From Pelatocladus maniniholoensis HA4357-MV3 (lineage in GTDB: Bacteria; Cyanobacteriota; Cyanobacteriia; Cyanobacteriales; Nostocaceae), in assembly GCA_019359115.1 (NCBI GenBank), contig JAHHHW010000074.1, positions 1 to 64,000 of the forward strand: a stretch of DNA of 64,000 nt, read 5' to 3'. A model generated the notes under the pieces. The model saw only the letters and a list, made by a program, of their open reading frames with translations, had not been told where the DNA came from and made no database searches. Below, piece after piece: positions 19,460-29,570 of this stretch. Each line of letters starts with the position of its first letter. Within the stretch, counting starts at the first letter, position 1. A program made the translations under genes and the position numbers.

Positions 19460-20425
19460 TTATTGCATAGTTTCTTTGGATAAATCCATTTCAGTTTTTT
19501 TTGAGATTCCATTTCTGCTATCTACAAGTTTCACATTAAATGCAGGTGTTTCAACTATGTGAATAGTTGTAGAAGCAACACTCACCCGACCCTCGGAATT
19601 GTCAAACTCATCGAGAATACGGCTGAAAATTAAATCTTTTTTGCCTCGACGTTTTTTATAGTCCACTATATACCGCAGCGTAAATTCCATCCAGTTATCA
19701 TTAGCAATCAAAGTGACTGCTGGTTCAATTCTGGCATCTTCAATTAAATACTTGTGTACCATGTGTTCCCATTGTGCCTTTGCCTGAAGCACATATTCAC
19801 CTATAACTTCATCAGCTACTTTTTGGAGAATTTCTCTAGTTAAATGGCGATCGCTTCCGTATTTCACTGGCACAGTAATTTCATCCCAAACAAAGGGGAA
19901 ATCGGCAGAATAATTATATACTGGTTCTTTAAACACAAAACTATTAGCAATTCTCACAATTCGTCCGTTGTAGAGATCAGCTTTCACCCAGTCGCCACAC
20001 TCCATCAAAGTGGTACGCAGGATACTAATATCTATGACATCGCCCATAATCCCACCGAGTAATACCCGATCTCCCGGCTTGTAAAATTGTCCCAGCGAGA
20101 TAGCCGCCCAACCAGCAAAACTGGCTATGACCTCTTGTAGTGCAAAAGCCACACCAGCACCGATAACCCCAAAGATGACTGTTAATTTTCCCAGGCTATC
20201 GCTAAACGCTAATACAATTAACAACGACATGATCGCATACCCAACAAAGCTAATTGCCTTGCGGATGCGATAGCGCAAATCTGTGTCTTGAACTTGTCGT
20301 GGTAAAGTCTGAGCTAGAAGCCGGAAAATCAATGCTACTATCGCAATACCTACAACCACTTCAATCAACTTGATTGCCATAGGATCGGCAAGTAAGCGTT
20401 GGATGGTACTCAAAGCATTTACCAC
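19460..20425 (-). CDS. MscS family mechanosensitive ion channel
   Basis: 321 residues. Three hydrophobic segments lie in the first ~120 residues, the third being the Gly/Ala-rich pore helix region (GVIGAGVAFALQEVIASFAG). The beta domain follows (FYKPGDRVLLGG...GDVIDISILRTTL). MscS channels open under membrane tension to release solutes in hypo-osmotic shock. It ends convergently with hmpF and lies 34 bases after the LapA-like gene on the same strand. Confidence 0.9.
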   Translation of the reverse strand: MVNALSTIQRLLADPMAIKLIEVVVGIAIVALIFRLLAQTLPRQVQDTDLRYRIRKAISFVGYAIMSLLIVLAFSDSLGKLTVIFGVIGAGVAFALQEVIASFAGWAAISLGQFYKPGDRVLLGGIMGDVIDISILRTTLMECGDWVKADLYNGRIVRIANSFVFKEPVYNYSADFPFVWDEITVPVKYGSDRHLTREILQKVADEVIGEYVLQAKAQWEHMVHKYLIEDARIEPAVTLIANDNWMEFTLRYIVDYKKRRGKKDLIFSRILDEFDNSEGRVSVASTTIHIVETPAFNVKLVDSRNGISKKTEMDLSKETMQ

Positions 20426-20459
20426 AGGTTAATCCTTATTTGATAAGTTCATGAAAAAA

Positions 20460-20846
20460 TTAATTTGTCTTGTCATTAATAGGCATGTCTTCTGAATAAT
20501 TCAAATATTTGATTTCTGTTTGAGAATGTGTTTGTGTTTCTTGCAGCGCCTTAATTTGATTTGTTGCTTCCATAAGATTGTTATGCAAATTTTCTATTTC
20601 ATAGTTTTGTTCTTCAATTTTTCGTCTGAGATGGGATAATTTTCTGATATTTTTAATCACTGCTGGTAGAGAGACGAGTAAACCAAACAACACACCGAAT
20701 GTAAAAGTCAGCAATAGCACTAGCGCCATTGATTCTTGAGTTTGCCAAGCTAAAAATTGCACCAAAACAGGAGTAGAATTTTGGAGTGCAAAAATTACGG
20801 CGGCGATGGCAATAAATAAGGCTAAAATTGTGAGAATTCGTATCAT
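20460..20846 (-). CDS. LapA-like (DUF1049) membrane protein
   Basis: 128 residues: two membrane helices (about 3-20 and 40-62) and then a coiled-coil tail rich in Glu, Asn and Gln. This matches the small LapA/DUF1049 family, whose E. coli member works in lipopolysaccharide assembly. The function in cyanobacteria is not clear. It sits between two MscS genes with 34-base gaps on both sides, so the three probably form one transcript. Confidence 0.8.
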   Translation of the reverse strand: MIRILTILALFIAIAAVIFALQNSTPVLVQFLAWQTQESMALVLLLTFTFGVLFGLLVSLPAVIKNIRKLSHLRRKIEEQNYEIENLHNNLMEATNQIKALQETQTHSQTEIKYLNYSEDMPINDKTN

Positions 20847-20880
20847 TGATTGTTATTTACCCTCACTTGTCAAACTGAGA

Positions 20881-22623
20881 TTATTCACTCGACTCTGGTG
20901 TATTTTTCCCGTTGAACTGCTTAAATAAGTTATCCAGAGGAGATAGACGAAATCCTGGTGCTTGATAATCTTGAGAAAGATAATTTTCTGGTATGGTAAT
21001 TTGGTTCCCATCCCGAATAGCCGAATAATGAGGAGAGAGAATTTCAATTCCTGCTTCGTTGCATTTATCTTGAAGATTTTGATGCAGTTGTGAATAAATA
21101 CTCGCCATCAGCATTGGCTTATTAGTATAGGCGTTTAATTCATAGCTTACATAAAAATCATCTAAACTAGTTTGCAATACAAAAGGAGCAGGTTCTGCTA
21201 AAATTTCTTTCGTTGCTAGCGCAGCATCAATCAAAACTTGATGAACTTTGCGCCACGGTAAATCATAGCCAAGTGTTACCGTAGTATGTAAAATTAAGTG
21301 ATAGTTAGGGTCTTGAGCAAGAGCGCTGTAGTTAATAATTTGGCTTGTTAGTACAGTGCCGTTAGGAATAGTAATTATCACATTTTTGATAGTACGAACT
21401 CGCGTTACTAACAGAGTTTTTTCCAAAATATCGCCGATCGCATCACCAATTTTAATGCGATCGCCAATCTGAAAAGCACGGGTATAAATTAAAATAATTC
21501 CAGCAACAACGTTTGCTACCACTGCTGTGGAACCTAAAGAAAATAGAATACCTAAAAACACAGATATTCCCTGAAAAGCTGGTGAACCAAATCCTGGTAG
21601 ATAGGGAAAAGCCAGCACAAATGCTAAGGCGATGATTAAAAAGAATACTAGTTTATATGTGGGTTCTGCCCATTCGGGATAAAAACCGGGAGCAGATATA
21701 CTTCCATTACGTAATTCTGTAAATATTGGTCTAATAATTTTCAAAACATAGTAGGTGACAAAGAAAATTAATCCCAAAGCGAACAGATTAGGGAAATAAG
21801 ATGCAAATGCTAACCAACCCTGATAGAGAGTTTCTAGAAAATAACTCACAAGTCTGGAACTAAGCTGTCTCGTCCAAGGAAAAAAGCCCAACACTAAAGA
21901 AACATAGATATATAAAATCCCTAGCATTAGAATCAGGCGGAGGATCTTTACTACCCTAGTTACAATATTACTGACTCTAGATGCAGGTAAAAGTTCGATA
22001 TCTTGAATTCTGATAGCAGGAATCCTAATTGCTCGCCAATTCTGTACTCTAGTAATAATTTTTGGGAAAATATGATTAAAAATTTTCAAAAATATGAATA
22101 AACCCAGAGTAGAAATAAAACTGTAAAGGAGACCTTTTAAAATATTATTTAAGCTACGATCTTCTCTATACTGAGCAATAGAATCACCGATTATTTGCAC
22201 ATATTCTTGAGCCAGTTCCTGTCTACTTTTACCTGCCGCTTTTGCATCACTATTGGTAAGAGTAAATATTAGTTTTTCTCCTAAGACAATATTTGTAGTG
22301 TCTTGCTGGTCTAAAACTTTTAAACCATCAAGACGAATAGATGGCTCATTAGCTATGGTTTCGATTCTATTTGTAATTGCTTGCGATCGCTCTTGCGGAG
22401 AGAAAGAACCGACATTTTTTTTAATAATAAATAATGTTTTGTCTCCCAAAATTACAGGAGTACCATCTATCTTATTAACAGCTTCTGGAGTCTGATTAAC
22501 AGTAGGATTTTTTTCTTGAGAGTAACTAACTGTCATAGTGGTAATGAGTATAAATAACATTACCGCTATGACAATTAACTTATGAAAGAAAAATAAATAT
22601 TTTTTGTACTTAAATCTTACCAT
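20881..22623 (-). CDS. Large MscS family channel with periplasmic N-terminal domain
   Basis: 580 residues. An N-terminal signal or membrane segment (about 12-36) is followed by a soluble, presumably periplasmic region to about 160, then several membrane helices (roughly 160-400) and an MscS beta domain (FQIGDRIKIGDAIGDILEKTLLV). The extended plan resembles plant and cyanobacterial MSL-type channels. It is the first gene of a three-gene minus-strand set with the LapA-like gene and a second MscS gene, perhaps an osmotic or envelope stress unit. Confidence 0.88.
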   Translation of the reverse strand: MVRFKYKKYLFFFHKLIVIAVMLFILITTMTVSYSQEKNPTVNQTPEAVNKIDGTPVILGDKTLFIIKKNVGSFSPQERSQAITNRIETIANEPSIRLDGLKVLDQQDTTNIVLGEKLIFTLTNSDAKAAGKSRQELAQEYVQIIGDSIAQYREDRSLNNILKGLLYSFISTLGLFIFLKIFNHIFPKIITRVQNWRAIRIPAIRIQDIELLPASRVSNIVTRVVKILRLILMLGILYIYVSLVLGFFPWTRQLSSRLVSYFLETLYQGWLAFASYFPNLFALGLIFFVTYYVLKIIRPIFTELRNGSISAPGFYPEWAEPTYKLVFFLIIALAFVLAFPYLPGFGSPAFQGISVFLGILFSLGSTAVVANVVAGIILIYTRAFQIGDRIKIGDAIGDILEKTLLVTRVRTIKNVIITIPNGTVLTSQIINYSALAQDPNYHLILHTTVTLGYDLPWRKVHQVLIDAALATKEILAEPAPFVLQTSLDDFYVSYELNAYTNKPMLMASIYSQLHQNLQDKCNEAGIEILSPHYSAIRDGNQITIPENYLSQDYQAPGFRLSPLDNLFKQFNGKNTPESSE

Positions 22624-22973
22624 AGATAGTTGATTTGTTTAAATATACTTCTGCCTATTATAAAAAAATCAATATCACAAGCTGCTGAATGTAACATAAA
22701 AAGTACAAAATATAACTTAAGTAAATATAGCTATACACTTAATATGGAGTAGATGAAAATCAGATATATAAGTCTATTAATCAGGGTTATTTAATTCTCG
22801 TCTATTCGGCCAATAATTTTAATTCTTGGCTGATAGCTTAAGTGTCTTTAGACAACTCCAAAGTCTTTTAGTCCACTTTTTTTTAGTGGAGTTTTGCTGT
22901 TAGTCCGGAAATTTATTTCTGGGCGGATAATAGCAAGAATGAAATAGCTCTGAACTTAAATTAGCTCTAGCCT
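22624..22973. other. Spacer between tilS and the MscS gene
   Basis: 350 AT-rich bases without a credible gene. One hairpin is visible: TCCACT and AGTGGA around a T-run near 22872-22892. It could lie at the end of the tilS transcript but lacks a proper U-tract on that strand. Confidence 0.5.
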
Positions 22974-24032
22974 CTAGTTTATAATCCAGATCCAATCACT
23001 CTCTACTCTCGCTATTGCACCACCGGGAAATGGATCGGTTTGCGATTTATTTGGTGCTGTAATTAAGGCTGTAAGTTTTTCTATTTGCTCAAAACTAGGA
23101 CTTGCAGGAAGTATCTGTTGTAACACTTGCCGCATTACTCGTCTTTGCAGAGCAAGAGGGGCTTTTTGTAATACATGACGATTGAGCTTAAAAGGAAAAG
23201 AAGAAGAGGACACGGGAATATTCTGACACGGGGACACAGAGATTATTGTTGATAGATTCACCGCGTCTTTTCCTTCTGTTCTCATTGCTTCTTCTCGCAA
23301 CTCCTGAGCAGCTTTTTCTAAGTATTCCACTTCTGCTTGCAGTAGTTCTGCTGTTTGGGCTAAAGCTGATTCTACTTTCGGGTTAAAATTTTCGCACAAA
23401 TATGGTAATAATTCTTGGCGAATACGGTTACGGGCGTACTTTAAATCTTGATTTGTAGAATCTTCCCAGATCGGTAGTTGAAAATCCTCACAAAATTGCC
23501 CGGTTTCTGTGCGCGTAATTTCCAAAAGTGGGCGTACTAGCATGATGCCATCAACAAGCGGACGTTGCCAAGTTAAAGCTTGTAAACCATCAGCCCCAGT
23601 ACCACGAATTAAGTTGTAAATTAGGGTTTCTGCCCGATCGCTTGCTGTGTGGCCTGTAATCACATATTGATAGTTGTGCTGCTGGGCGATCGCACTCAAA
23701 ACTTTATACCGCCATTCACGTGCAGCAGCTTCTGTTTGTACAGCCTCTCGCTCTGATGTTTCTACAGTTTCTAAGTAAAATGATATACCCCAATTTTTAG
23801 CCAAATTTTCTATATGTTGAGCATTAGTTTGTGAGTCAGGACGCCAACGATGATCACAATGAGCAATACCTAAGTACCAACCCCATTTTTGTTGTAAATC
23901 TAACAGTAATTTAATTAAACACAGAGAATCTTGACCACCGGAAACTGCTACTAGTAAATGCTGGTTACGTTCAAATAGGTGACGCGATCGGATCGTGCGA
24001 TGTGTTTTTGCATGTAAAGGAGTCCATACCAT
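22974..24032 (-). CDS. tilS: tRNA(Ile)-lysidine synthase
   Basis: 352 residues from ATG at 24032. A GTG nine codons upstream is also open, but MxWTPLHAK is the usual cyanobacterial start. The PP-loop motif SGGQDS is at residues 31-36. The enzyme ligates lysine to C34 of tRNA-Ile(CAU) with ATP, which changes AUA decoding and is essential. A patch near residues 245-275 (DNA around 23200-23300) is less conserved in appearance. The gene lies 124 bases after glyA, with a 12-bp inverted repeat between them. Confidence 0.95.
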   Translation of the reverse strand: MVWTPLHAKTHRTIRSRHLFERNQHLLVAVSGGQDSLCLIKLLLDLQQKWGWYLGIAHCDHRWRPDSQTNAQHIENLAKNWGISFYLETVETSEREAVQTEAAAREWRYKVLSAIAQQHNYQYVITGHTASDRAETLIYNLIRGTGADGLQALTWQRPLVDGIMLVRPLLEITRTETGQFCEDFQLPIWEDSTNQDLKYARNRIRQELLPYLCENFNPKVESALAQTAELLQAEVEYLEKAAQELREEAMRTEGKDAVNLSTIISVSPCQNIPVSSSSFPFKLNRHVLQKAPLALQRRVMRQVLQQILPASPSFEQIEKLTALITAPNKSQTDPFPGGAIARVESDWIWIIN

Positions 24033-24102
24033 TTTAGATTTTGAAATGCAGATCGACACATAGGTGTAGGTTTTTTACGATATTAGTTTAAGGGGTAAAG
24101 GT

Positions 24103-24149
24103 GGGGTGTAAGAGTAAATATTTAATTGTTTTTCTTCCTCTTACACCCC
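24103..24149. repeat. 12-bp inverted repeat between glyA and tilS
   Basis: GGGGTGTAAGAG (24103-24114) and CTCTTACACCCC (24138-24149) pair perfectly around a 23-base loop. There is no T-run, so it may be a partial terminator, an RNA-processing hairpin or a dispersed repeat. Confidence 0.6.
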
Positions 24150-24156
24150 TATCCCC

Positions 24157-25440
24157 CTATACTAAAGCTGGTACAGGAATTACCAACTGAGGGTACAAGG
24201 GGAAGCGATCGCACAGTGCTGCTACCCGTCGCCGACAATCAGCAGCAACACTTTCGGAATCTGCATTTAACAGGCGATCGGCAATAATATTACCAATCTC
24301 TGTAAACTCTGCTAATTCCATACCCCGTGTTGTCATCGCGGGCGAACCCAATCTCAGGCCACTAGTTACAAAGGGTGATTCTGGATCGAAAGGAACTGTA
24401 TTTTTGTTAGTAGTAACATTTACAACACTTAAATACTGTTCTGCTTGTTTTCCAGTCATGCCTATACTCCGTAAGTCTACGAGCAAAACATGATTATCAG
24501 TCCCATTAGACACTAGCTTAAACCCACGGTTTTGGAGTTGTGCAGCCAAAACACGAGCATTTTCAATGACTTGGGCGGAATAAGTTTTAAATTCGGGCTT
24601 CAAAGCTTCTCCCAAAGCCACTGCTTTACCTGCAATTACGTGTTCTAATGGACCACCCTGAGTACCAGGGAAAACAGCTTTATCGAGTTTTTTACCCAAT
24701 TCTGGGTCACGAGTGATAATTAAACCACCTCTAGGCCCTCGTAGGGTTTTATGGGTAGTTGTTGTCACGACGTCACAATAAGGAATGGGGTTGGGATGTA
24801 ATCCGCTAACCACCAAACCAGCAATGTGGGCAATATCTGCGAGCAAATATGCACCAATTTCATCAGCAATGCTACGGAATTTTTCAAAATCGATGATTCG
24901 GGGATAGGCAGAATAACCACAAATCAAGAGCTTAGGACGCTCCCTTAGCGCCAGCTCTCGAACTTGGTCATAGTCTAGTTGTTCTGTTTCCTGATTGACA
25001 CCATAATGAACAACCTTAAACCATTTTCCCGACACATTTACAGGTGAACCATGAGTGAGGTGTCCGCCATGAGATAAATCCATTCCCATGATCTTGTCTC
25101 CTGGTTCTAGGAGCGTTAGAAAAACAGCAAAATTCGCTTGAGCGCCAGAGTGGGGTTGTACGTTTGCATGAGCCGCATCAAACAATTGTTTTGCACGATC
25201 AATGGCGATTTGCTCTATTTCATCTATAAATTCACAACCGCCATAATAACGCTTACCAGGCAAACCCTCAGCGTATTTATTTGTGAGTACTGAACCCTGT
25301 GCAGCAAGTACAGCCGCCGAGGTAAAGTTTTCACTGGCAATCAACTCTAAATGATCACGTTGACGCTGTAGTTCTTTGTTAATTAAACTCGCAACTGCGG
25401 GATCGCAGGAGGTCAAAAAATCTGAATTGGTCAGAGTCAC
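24157..25440 (-). CDS. glyA: Serine hydroxymethyltransferase
   Basis: 427 residues, normal length. It converts serine and tetrahydrofolate to glycine and 5,10-methylene-tetrahydrofolate using PLP. The PLP lysine lies in [15 protein letters not shown], and ELIASENF and [13 protein letters not shown] are classic motifs. It is cytosolic and feeds one-carbon metabolism. The upstream spacer has GTTAGTT repeats, and no operon partner is visible except possibly tilS. Confidence 0.98.
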   Translation of the reverse strand: MTLTNSDFLTSCDPAVASLINKELQRQRDHLELIASENFTSAAVLAAQGSVLTNKYAEGLPGKRYYGGCEFIDEIEQIAIDRAKQLFDAAHANVQPHSGAQANFAVFLTLLEPGDKIMGMDLSHGGHLTHGSPVNVSGKWFKVVHYGVNQETEQLDYDQVRELALRERPKLLICGYSAYPRIIDFEKFRSIADEIGAYLLADIAHIAGLVVSGLHPNPIPYCDVVTTTTHKTLRGPRGGLIITRDPELGKKLDKAVFPGTQGGPLEHVIAGKAVALGEALKPEFKTYSAQVIENARVLAAQLQNRGFKLVSNGTDNHVLLVDLRSIGMTGKQAEQYLSVVNVTTNKNTVPFDPESPFVTSGLRLGSPAMTTRGMELAEFTEIGNIIADRLLNADSESVAADCRRRVAALCDRFPLYPQLVIPVPALV

Positions 25441-25926
25441 TTTTAGCTATCCTTGAATGGAAATTTGTATGCAAGTGGATCGTTAATTGTTAGTTGTTAG
25501 TTGTTAGTAAAGGCGCAAGTCCTTGCGTCCCTATAGTGGTTGTTCCAAACAACAATCAACAACCAACCACCACAAGTGATATGTTTATTTAGCCTAACCT
25601 ACATATCAAGTATGAATCATTGCTCGCGTTTGTTGGTTCTCATGAATTTATGTATTCGTTTTAACTACAAAAAATCTGACCCAACATACAATAAAATTAA
25701 AGCCCAATTAGACTCATTTTTTTTGGTTTGTTATCAACTGCATATTTCCAAACTGACTTTGGAAAGCGAGAACTCATAGATGTTTAATTAATGAACAGAT
25801 AGTTTATCTGTCAAGCAGACTAAATACATTATTAAATACATCTGCTATTAAATTACAATCTACAATCCAAAATACCAGCTTAAGGGGAAATACAAGAAAC
25901 TATTGAGGAGTTACAGGAGGGATTGG
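25441..25926. other. Spacer with GTTAGTT repeats
   Basis: It has GTTAGTT heptamer repeats at 25485-25508, then a degenerate palindrome (GGCGCAAGTCCTTGCGTC, 25514-25531). The rest is AT-rich and I see no credible gene. The last bases carry the GGAGG site of the next gene. Confidence 0.5.
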
Positions 25927-26124
25927 ATGCTAGTAATTTTAATGGAGGATCAGATCCTTGCCCCTCAGCAAGTTTGTCAATCTTGTCTACTCGCTGATAG
26001 TAGTGGTCAACCCCGTTGGCGTCAAGGTAAACTACGCTGCGGTCATATGATCAGCAAAATCACTGAGCGTCAAGCAGATCAGTACGAGTGTATGATGGGT
26101 TTCCGTATTGCCAACATAGAATGA
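25927..26124 (+). CDS. Small Cys-rich conserved hypothetical protein
   Basis: 65 residues. The start ATG at 25927 is chosen because CAGGAGG ends 6 bases before it, a strong Shine-Dalgarno sequence; a TTG start further upstream is less likely. Cys17, Cys20, Cys38, His40 and Cys55 could form one zinc site (CxxC...CGH...C). I do not recognise a named family. It is followed 87 bases later by the Tic20 gene on the same strand. Confidence 0.65.
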   Translation: MLVILMEDQILAPQQVCQSCLLADSSGQPRWRQGKLRCGHMISKITERQADQYECMMGFRIANIE

Positions 26125-26211
26125 AGCAAATCTGTGAGAAATAATAAATAACTTAACTGCGTTATTCTAGGGTCATATGACTATTAAATTTTAATCTTAG
26201 GAGAGCGTAGT

Positions 26212-26691
26212 ATGAGTTGGCGTGGGTCTACAACCGTTAAAGACAGGATTTTTGCTTTCTTGCCTTATTTGCTTCCTATTATTGAAGTTTTTAATTATGG
26301 CCAATTTTTTCTGACACAGTTTCCACCTGTGCGAGTGTTGTTTTTGCCTTTGCTGCCATTATTGCAAATTTACTACGGTGTCCGTTATGCCGGGTTGATT
26401 ATTTTCTTTGCTTTATTTATATTTGTAGTCCGAAACGAAAAAATCAGTCATTTTATTCGTTTCAACACTATGCAGGCGATTCTTTTGGACATAGTAATTT
26501 TCTTATTTGGCATCTTAACTGATATTGTGGGATTGCTTCCATCTGGAGGTTTTGCGATCCAAACCTTGTATACTACAATTTTTCTCGGAATAGTGGCAGC
26601 ATCTGTGTATTCTATAATCCAGTCGCTATTAGGGCGTTATGCAGAAATTCCTGCTATTTCTAATGCAGTATACATGCAACTGCCACGCTAG
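26212..26691 (+). CDS. Tic20 family membrane protein
   Basis: 159 residues with four hydrophobic segments. The opening VKDRIFAFLPYLLPIIEV and the motif SHFIRFNTMQAILLDI are typical of cyanobacterial Tic20/Ycf60 homologues. In plastids Tic20 is a protein-import channel component; the cyanobacterial role is unsettled. A GGAG site lies just before the ATG. The gene ends 3 bases from the convergent FAH-family gene. Confidence 0.88.
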   Translation: MSWRGSTTVKDRIFAFLPYLLPIIEVFNYGQFFLTQFPPVRVLFLPLLPLLQIYYGVRYAGLIIFFALFIFVVRNEKISHFIRFNTMQAILLDIVIFLFGILTDIVGLLPSGGFAIQTLYTTIFLGIVAASVYSIIQSLLGRYAEIPAISNAVYMQLPR

Positions 26692-26694
26692 CAT

Positions 26695-27468
26695 TCAACC
26701 ACCTACTACCGTGTTTTCCAGACGACCAATACCTTCAATCTCTATACGGACGCGATCGCCTATTTTCAGAGGTCCAACTCCCACAGGCGTACCTGTCAGC
26801 ACAATATCTCCCGGTAATAGTGTCATTACCTGACTGATGTAAGATACAAGGTAATCTGGGGTAAAAACCATTTGGTCGATAGTTGCAGATTGTACAGGAG
26901 CAGACTCTTCATTCAAGAAAGTCTGTAGTCTGGCTCCTGGGCTTAATTCGCGGACAATCCACGGCCCAAGGGGACAAAACGTATCAAAGCCTTTTGCTCG
27001 CGTCCATTGATTATCTTTTCTTTGTAAGTCTCGCGCTGTCACGTCATTAGCGATTGTATAGCCCCAAATTTTCATTTGGGCTTCTTGAGGTGTGCAATTA
27101 AAAGCGCGATCGCCAATGACTAATGCTAATTCTCCTTCATAGTCTACTCGTTGTGATTGGGGTGGATACTGAATTTTTGCTAGTGAAGCAATTACAGATG
27201 TCGGCGGTTTGAAAAAAATCAGTGGTTCAGCAGGGACATCAGTTCCCATCTCCGCCGCATGTTCCGCATAATTTTTGCCAACAGCCACGATCTTTGAAGG
27301 CGCACAGGGAGCCAAAATTTCATAGTGATCTGGTTCTAATATTAAATCCGTAGGTTGACCTTGTAACCAGGGGGGAGCATCCAGCACCTGCACTTTCATG
27401 GAAAGTTGTAGCAAACCATAATAAATCTGCCCTTCTGGATTTTGAACTCGCACAAAGCGCTGCGCCAT
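26695..27468 (-). CDS. Fumarylacetoacetate hydrolase family protein
   Basis: 257 residues. It has the FAH fold signatures VGKNYAEHAAEMG, VDYEGELALVIG (metal-binding Glu residues) and a C-terminal LLPGDIVLTGTPVGVGPL. Members cleave or decarboxylate 2-oxo acids such as acylpyruvates or oxaloacetate with a divalent metal. The exact substrate cannot be assigned. It is a single gene, convergent with the Tic20 gene. Confidence 0.9.
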   Translation of the reverse strand: MAQRFVRVQNPEGQIYYGLLQLSMKVQVLDAPPWLQGQPTDLILEPDHYEILAPCAPSKIVAVGKNYAEHAAEMGTDVPAEPLIFFKPPTSVIASLAKIQYPPQSQRVDYEGELALVIGDRAFNCTPQEAQMKIWGYTIANDVTARDLQRKDNQWTRAKGFDTFCPLGPWIVRELSPGARLQTFLNEESAPVQSATIDQMVFTPDYLVSYISQVMTLLPGDIVLTGTPVGVGPLKIGDRVRIEIEGIGRLENTVVGG

Positions 27469-27859
27469 AACTTTGATAAGTACCTCTGTTTGTAATCAAA
27501 TCGTTTCTAAAGTCAATTGCCTACAGTCCAAAGTCTATAAACTGATGACTAACTGCCGGAAACTGGCGCACCCTTGCGGGAAGCCGAAGAAGGCGGCTCT
27601 ACAAACTTTTCGCAAAATCTAAAATTATTATCATTTACCTCCTTGTTGGATCATATTTTAATTTCACTCTTAAAAAACGCTACGCTCAGAAATTGTGTAA
27701 AACTCCTAAATATCACAAATTAGGATTTCACACTTTGACAAATTTCTTGTAAGATCGTAATTCCTTGTTGCTGTATGTATAGCTAGTTAATTTTTATAAA
27801 AATAATTGTTACTACCTATTGACATAAGCAGCCATATAGTCCAAAAGGAGATTAAAACC
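27469..27859. other. Divergent spacer upstream of rpsF
   Basis: 391 bases between the FAH-family gene and rpsF. A GC-richer REP-like patch (27552-27602, containing CCTTGCGGGAAGCCG) is followed by an AT-rich rpsF leader. TTGACA at 27820 is close to rpsF but has no clear -10 partner. Confidence 0.4.
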
Positions 27860-28180
27860 ATGCAAACAGTTTACGAAACAATGTACATCTTGCGTCCTGA
27901 CTTGGGTGATGAGCAAGTAGAGCAAATTATTGCTAAGTATGAGAACTTGCTACGGGAACAAGGTGCTGACACAATTCAAAGTCAAAATCGAGGCAAGCGT
28001 CGTTTAGCTTATGAAATTCAAAGGCAAAGAGATGGCATATATATTCAACTGAATTACACTGGTCCAGGCAAAATGATTGCTGTGTTGGAACGCGCTATGC
28101 GCCTGAGCGAGGAAGTAATTCGTTACCTAACACTCAACCAAAAGGTAGAAGAGCCAAAAGCTTCTACAGAGGCAGCATAG
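27860..28180 (+). CDS. rpsF: 30S ribosomal protein S6
   Basis: 106 residues from ATG at 27860, chosen because AAAGGAG ends 9 bases upstream; an upstream in-frame start would add 18 unconserved residues. S6 binds the central domain of 16S rRNA with S18. The opening [16 protein letters not shown] and a basic [13 protein letters not shown] segment are typical. The short Glu-rich tail ([12 protein letters not shown]) is normal. It is monocistronic here, with no rpsR or ssb next to it. Confidence 0.97.
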   Translation: MQTVYETMYILRPDLGDEQVEQIIAKYENLLREQGADTIQSQNRGKRRLAYEIQRQRDGIYIQLNYTGPGKMIAVLERAMRLSEEVIRYLTLNQKVEEPKASTEAA

Positions 28181-28675
28181 ATAGTTAGTGGATAGTACGG
28201 TTGAACGGCCGTACTCTGCCTTGAAACCTCACAAAGCGCATCTACGCTCGTACACTCGTACAGTGGTTAGTGGTTATTATTTGTTTGCTAAAACCCGCTA
28301 ACCACTAGCAACTAATAAGTAGGTCGGCACAAATAAAGCTAACTCGTGAGGATCGTCAACCCCCTTCGGGAGAATTTAAAATTCAAAATACCTTCGGTAG
28401 GCGCGTAAGCGACTTCTGTAAGTAGCTGTTTTGCGTCTACAAAATTCAAAATTAATCACCCCACGGATAAATCTGGGGGCTTGTATCCTTCTTTTTTTGG
28501 TCATTTGGCATCTATCATTTGTCCTTTGTCATTGTTAAGGGTTTCAAAGATTTTATTTTTCTTAACATAGTGATGTTTATTTCCGCCTACTTACTTAGTT
28601 TATATTTTGAGAAAGTAAAAAAAAATTCGTTTTTCTACTTGCCGAATTCTCCGGGAATGCTAAATTAACTAGTAC
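28181..28675. other. Repeat-bearing spacer after rpsF
   Basis: No gene seen. It contains an AGTACGG/CCGTACT palindrome (28195-28216), GGTTAGTG repeats, a REP-like patch (28385-28440) and a hairpin CCCCACGGA/TCTGGGGG (28459-28478) followed by T7 at 28492. That last hairpin resembles terminal hairpins of IS200/IS605-type elements, but no transposase is nearby. Confidence 0.5.
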
Positions 28676-29317
28676 TTGGAAGTATTAGCCAAAAGCAGTA
28701 CGACCGCGTTTATACCTAATAAGGGGAAAGATTATTCACCGGAGCTAGTTGCCACTGTGAGCCAAACTGATAACTCCAATATTCAAGCTCTCTCTACAGA
28801 AGTATCGAAGTTGCGTCAAGAATTGCAACTTCGCGATCAATTAGTGCAACAGCTGTCTCAAGAACTGTTCCGACTGGTGAAGGGTAATGCTAATTTTATG
28901 CCCCAGCCAGAAATGTCTGAGCGTTATCAAAGTCAGCTTCAAGCTTTGCGAGAACAACTACAAGCAGTTGAACAACAAGTAGCTTTTTATCAAGAACAAA
29001 TTTCCAATCGAGATACTGAAATCTATCAGTTGCGTCAGTCGGTGCAAGAACTTAGCGATCGCAGTCGGATGTTAGAGCAAGTAGTACAGGAACTACCACA
29101 AATTTATCGCCGTAAATTTGAGGAACGGATGACTCCAGTTAGAGAAAAAATTGCAATGCTACAACGAGAAAACCGTCAGTTACAAGCAGAACTGCAAAGT
29201 GTGAGTTATCGCCTGGCCCAGAAAACTCGTACCACTTCTCACAGCGCTATTGATTTACCAAATTTTCCACCCATGGCATCTGAGGTAGGTAATATTTCTA
29301 CTGTGCAAAATGCTTAA
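28676..29317 (+). CDS. Coiled-coil hypothetical protein
   Basis: 213 residues with a TTG start; the next Met comes only after about 80 residues, so TTG is preferred, though no good Shine-Dalgarno is visible. The first ~35 residues are Ser/Thr-rich, then a long Gln/Leu-rich coiled coil (about 37-185, for example ALREQLQAVEQQVAFYQEQI) leads to a short Pro-containing tail. It has no membrane segment or enzyme motif. I do not recognise a named family. It may have a structural or scaffold role, which is a guess from composition only. Confidence 0.7.
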   Translation: MEVLAKSSTTAFIPNKGKDYSPELVATVSQTDNSNIQALSTEVSKLRQELQLRDQLVQQLSQELFRLVKGNANFMPQPEMSERYQSQLQALREQLQAVEQQVAFYQEQISNRDTEIYQLRQSVQELSDRSRMLEQVVQELPQIYRRKFEERMTPVREKIAMLQRENRQLQAELQSVSYRLAQKTRTTSHSAIDLPNFPPMASEVGNISTVQNA

Positions 29318-29570
29318 ACTTATTTTGGCTATGTCAGCATGTGGCATGGCAGTTACAACTGATAATAGATTATGGTTGCTTTTGGTGATTCAGTAGTGCT
29401 TACTAGCCAAAACACCAAATTATTTAGAGAATCAACAGCTTTAGCCAAAAAGTTTATCAAAAAATTTGTTCCCACCCTAGCTACTTTGAGCAGCCTAGAA
29501 AGCGAAAAAGCTAGTACTGCAAAGCCACTGCTTGACCTAACCATTAGTTTTCAAGTATGGAGTGGCATTT

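Noticed and set aside
25540-25779. 79-codon frame between glyA and the Cys protein
   Set aside because: It starts inside repeat sequence and has a non-coding composition.
28459-28498. Intact IS200/IS605 element end
   Set aside because: Only one terminal-like hairpin and no transposase frame within the spacer.
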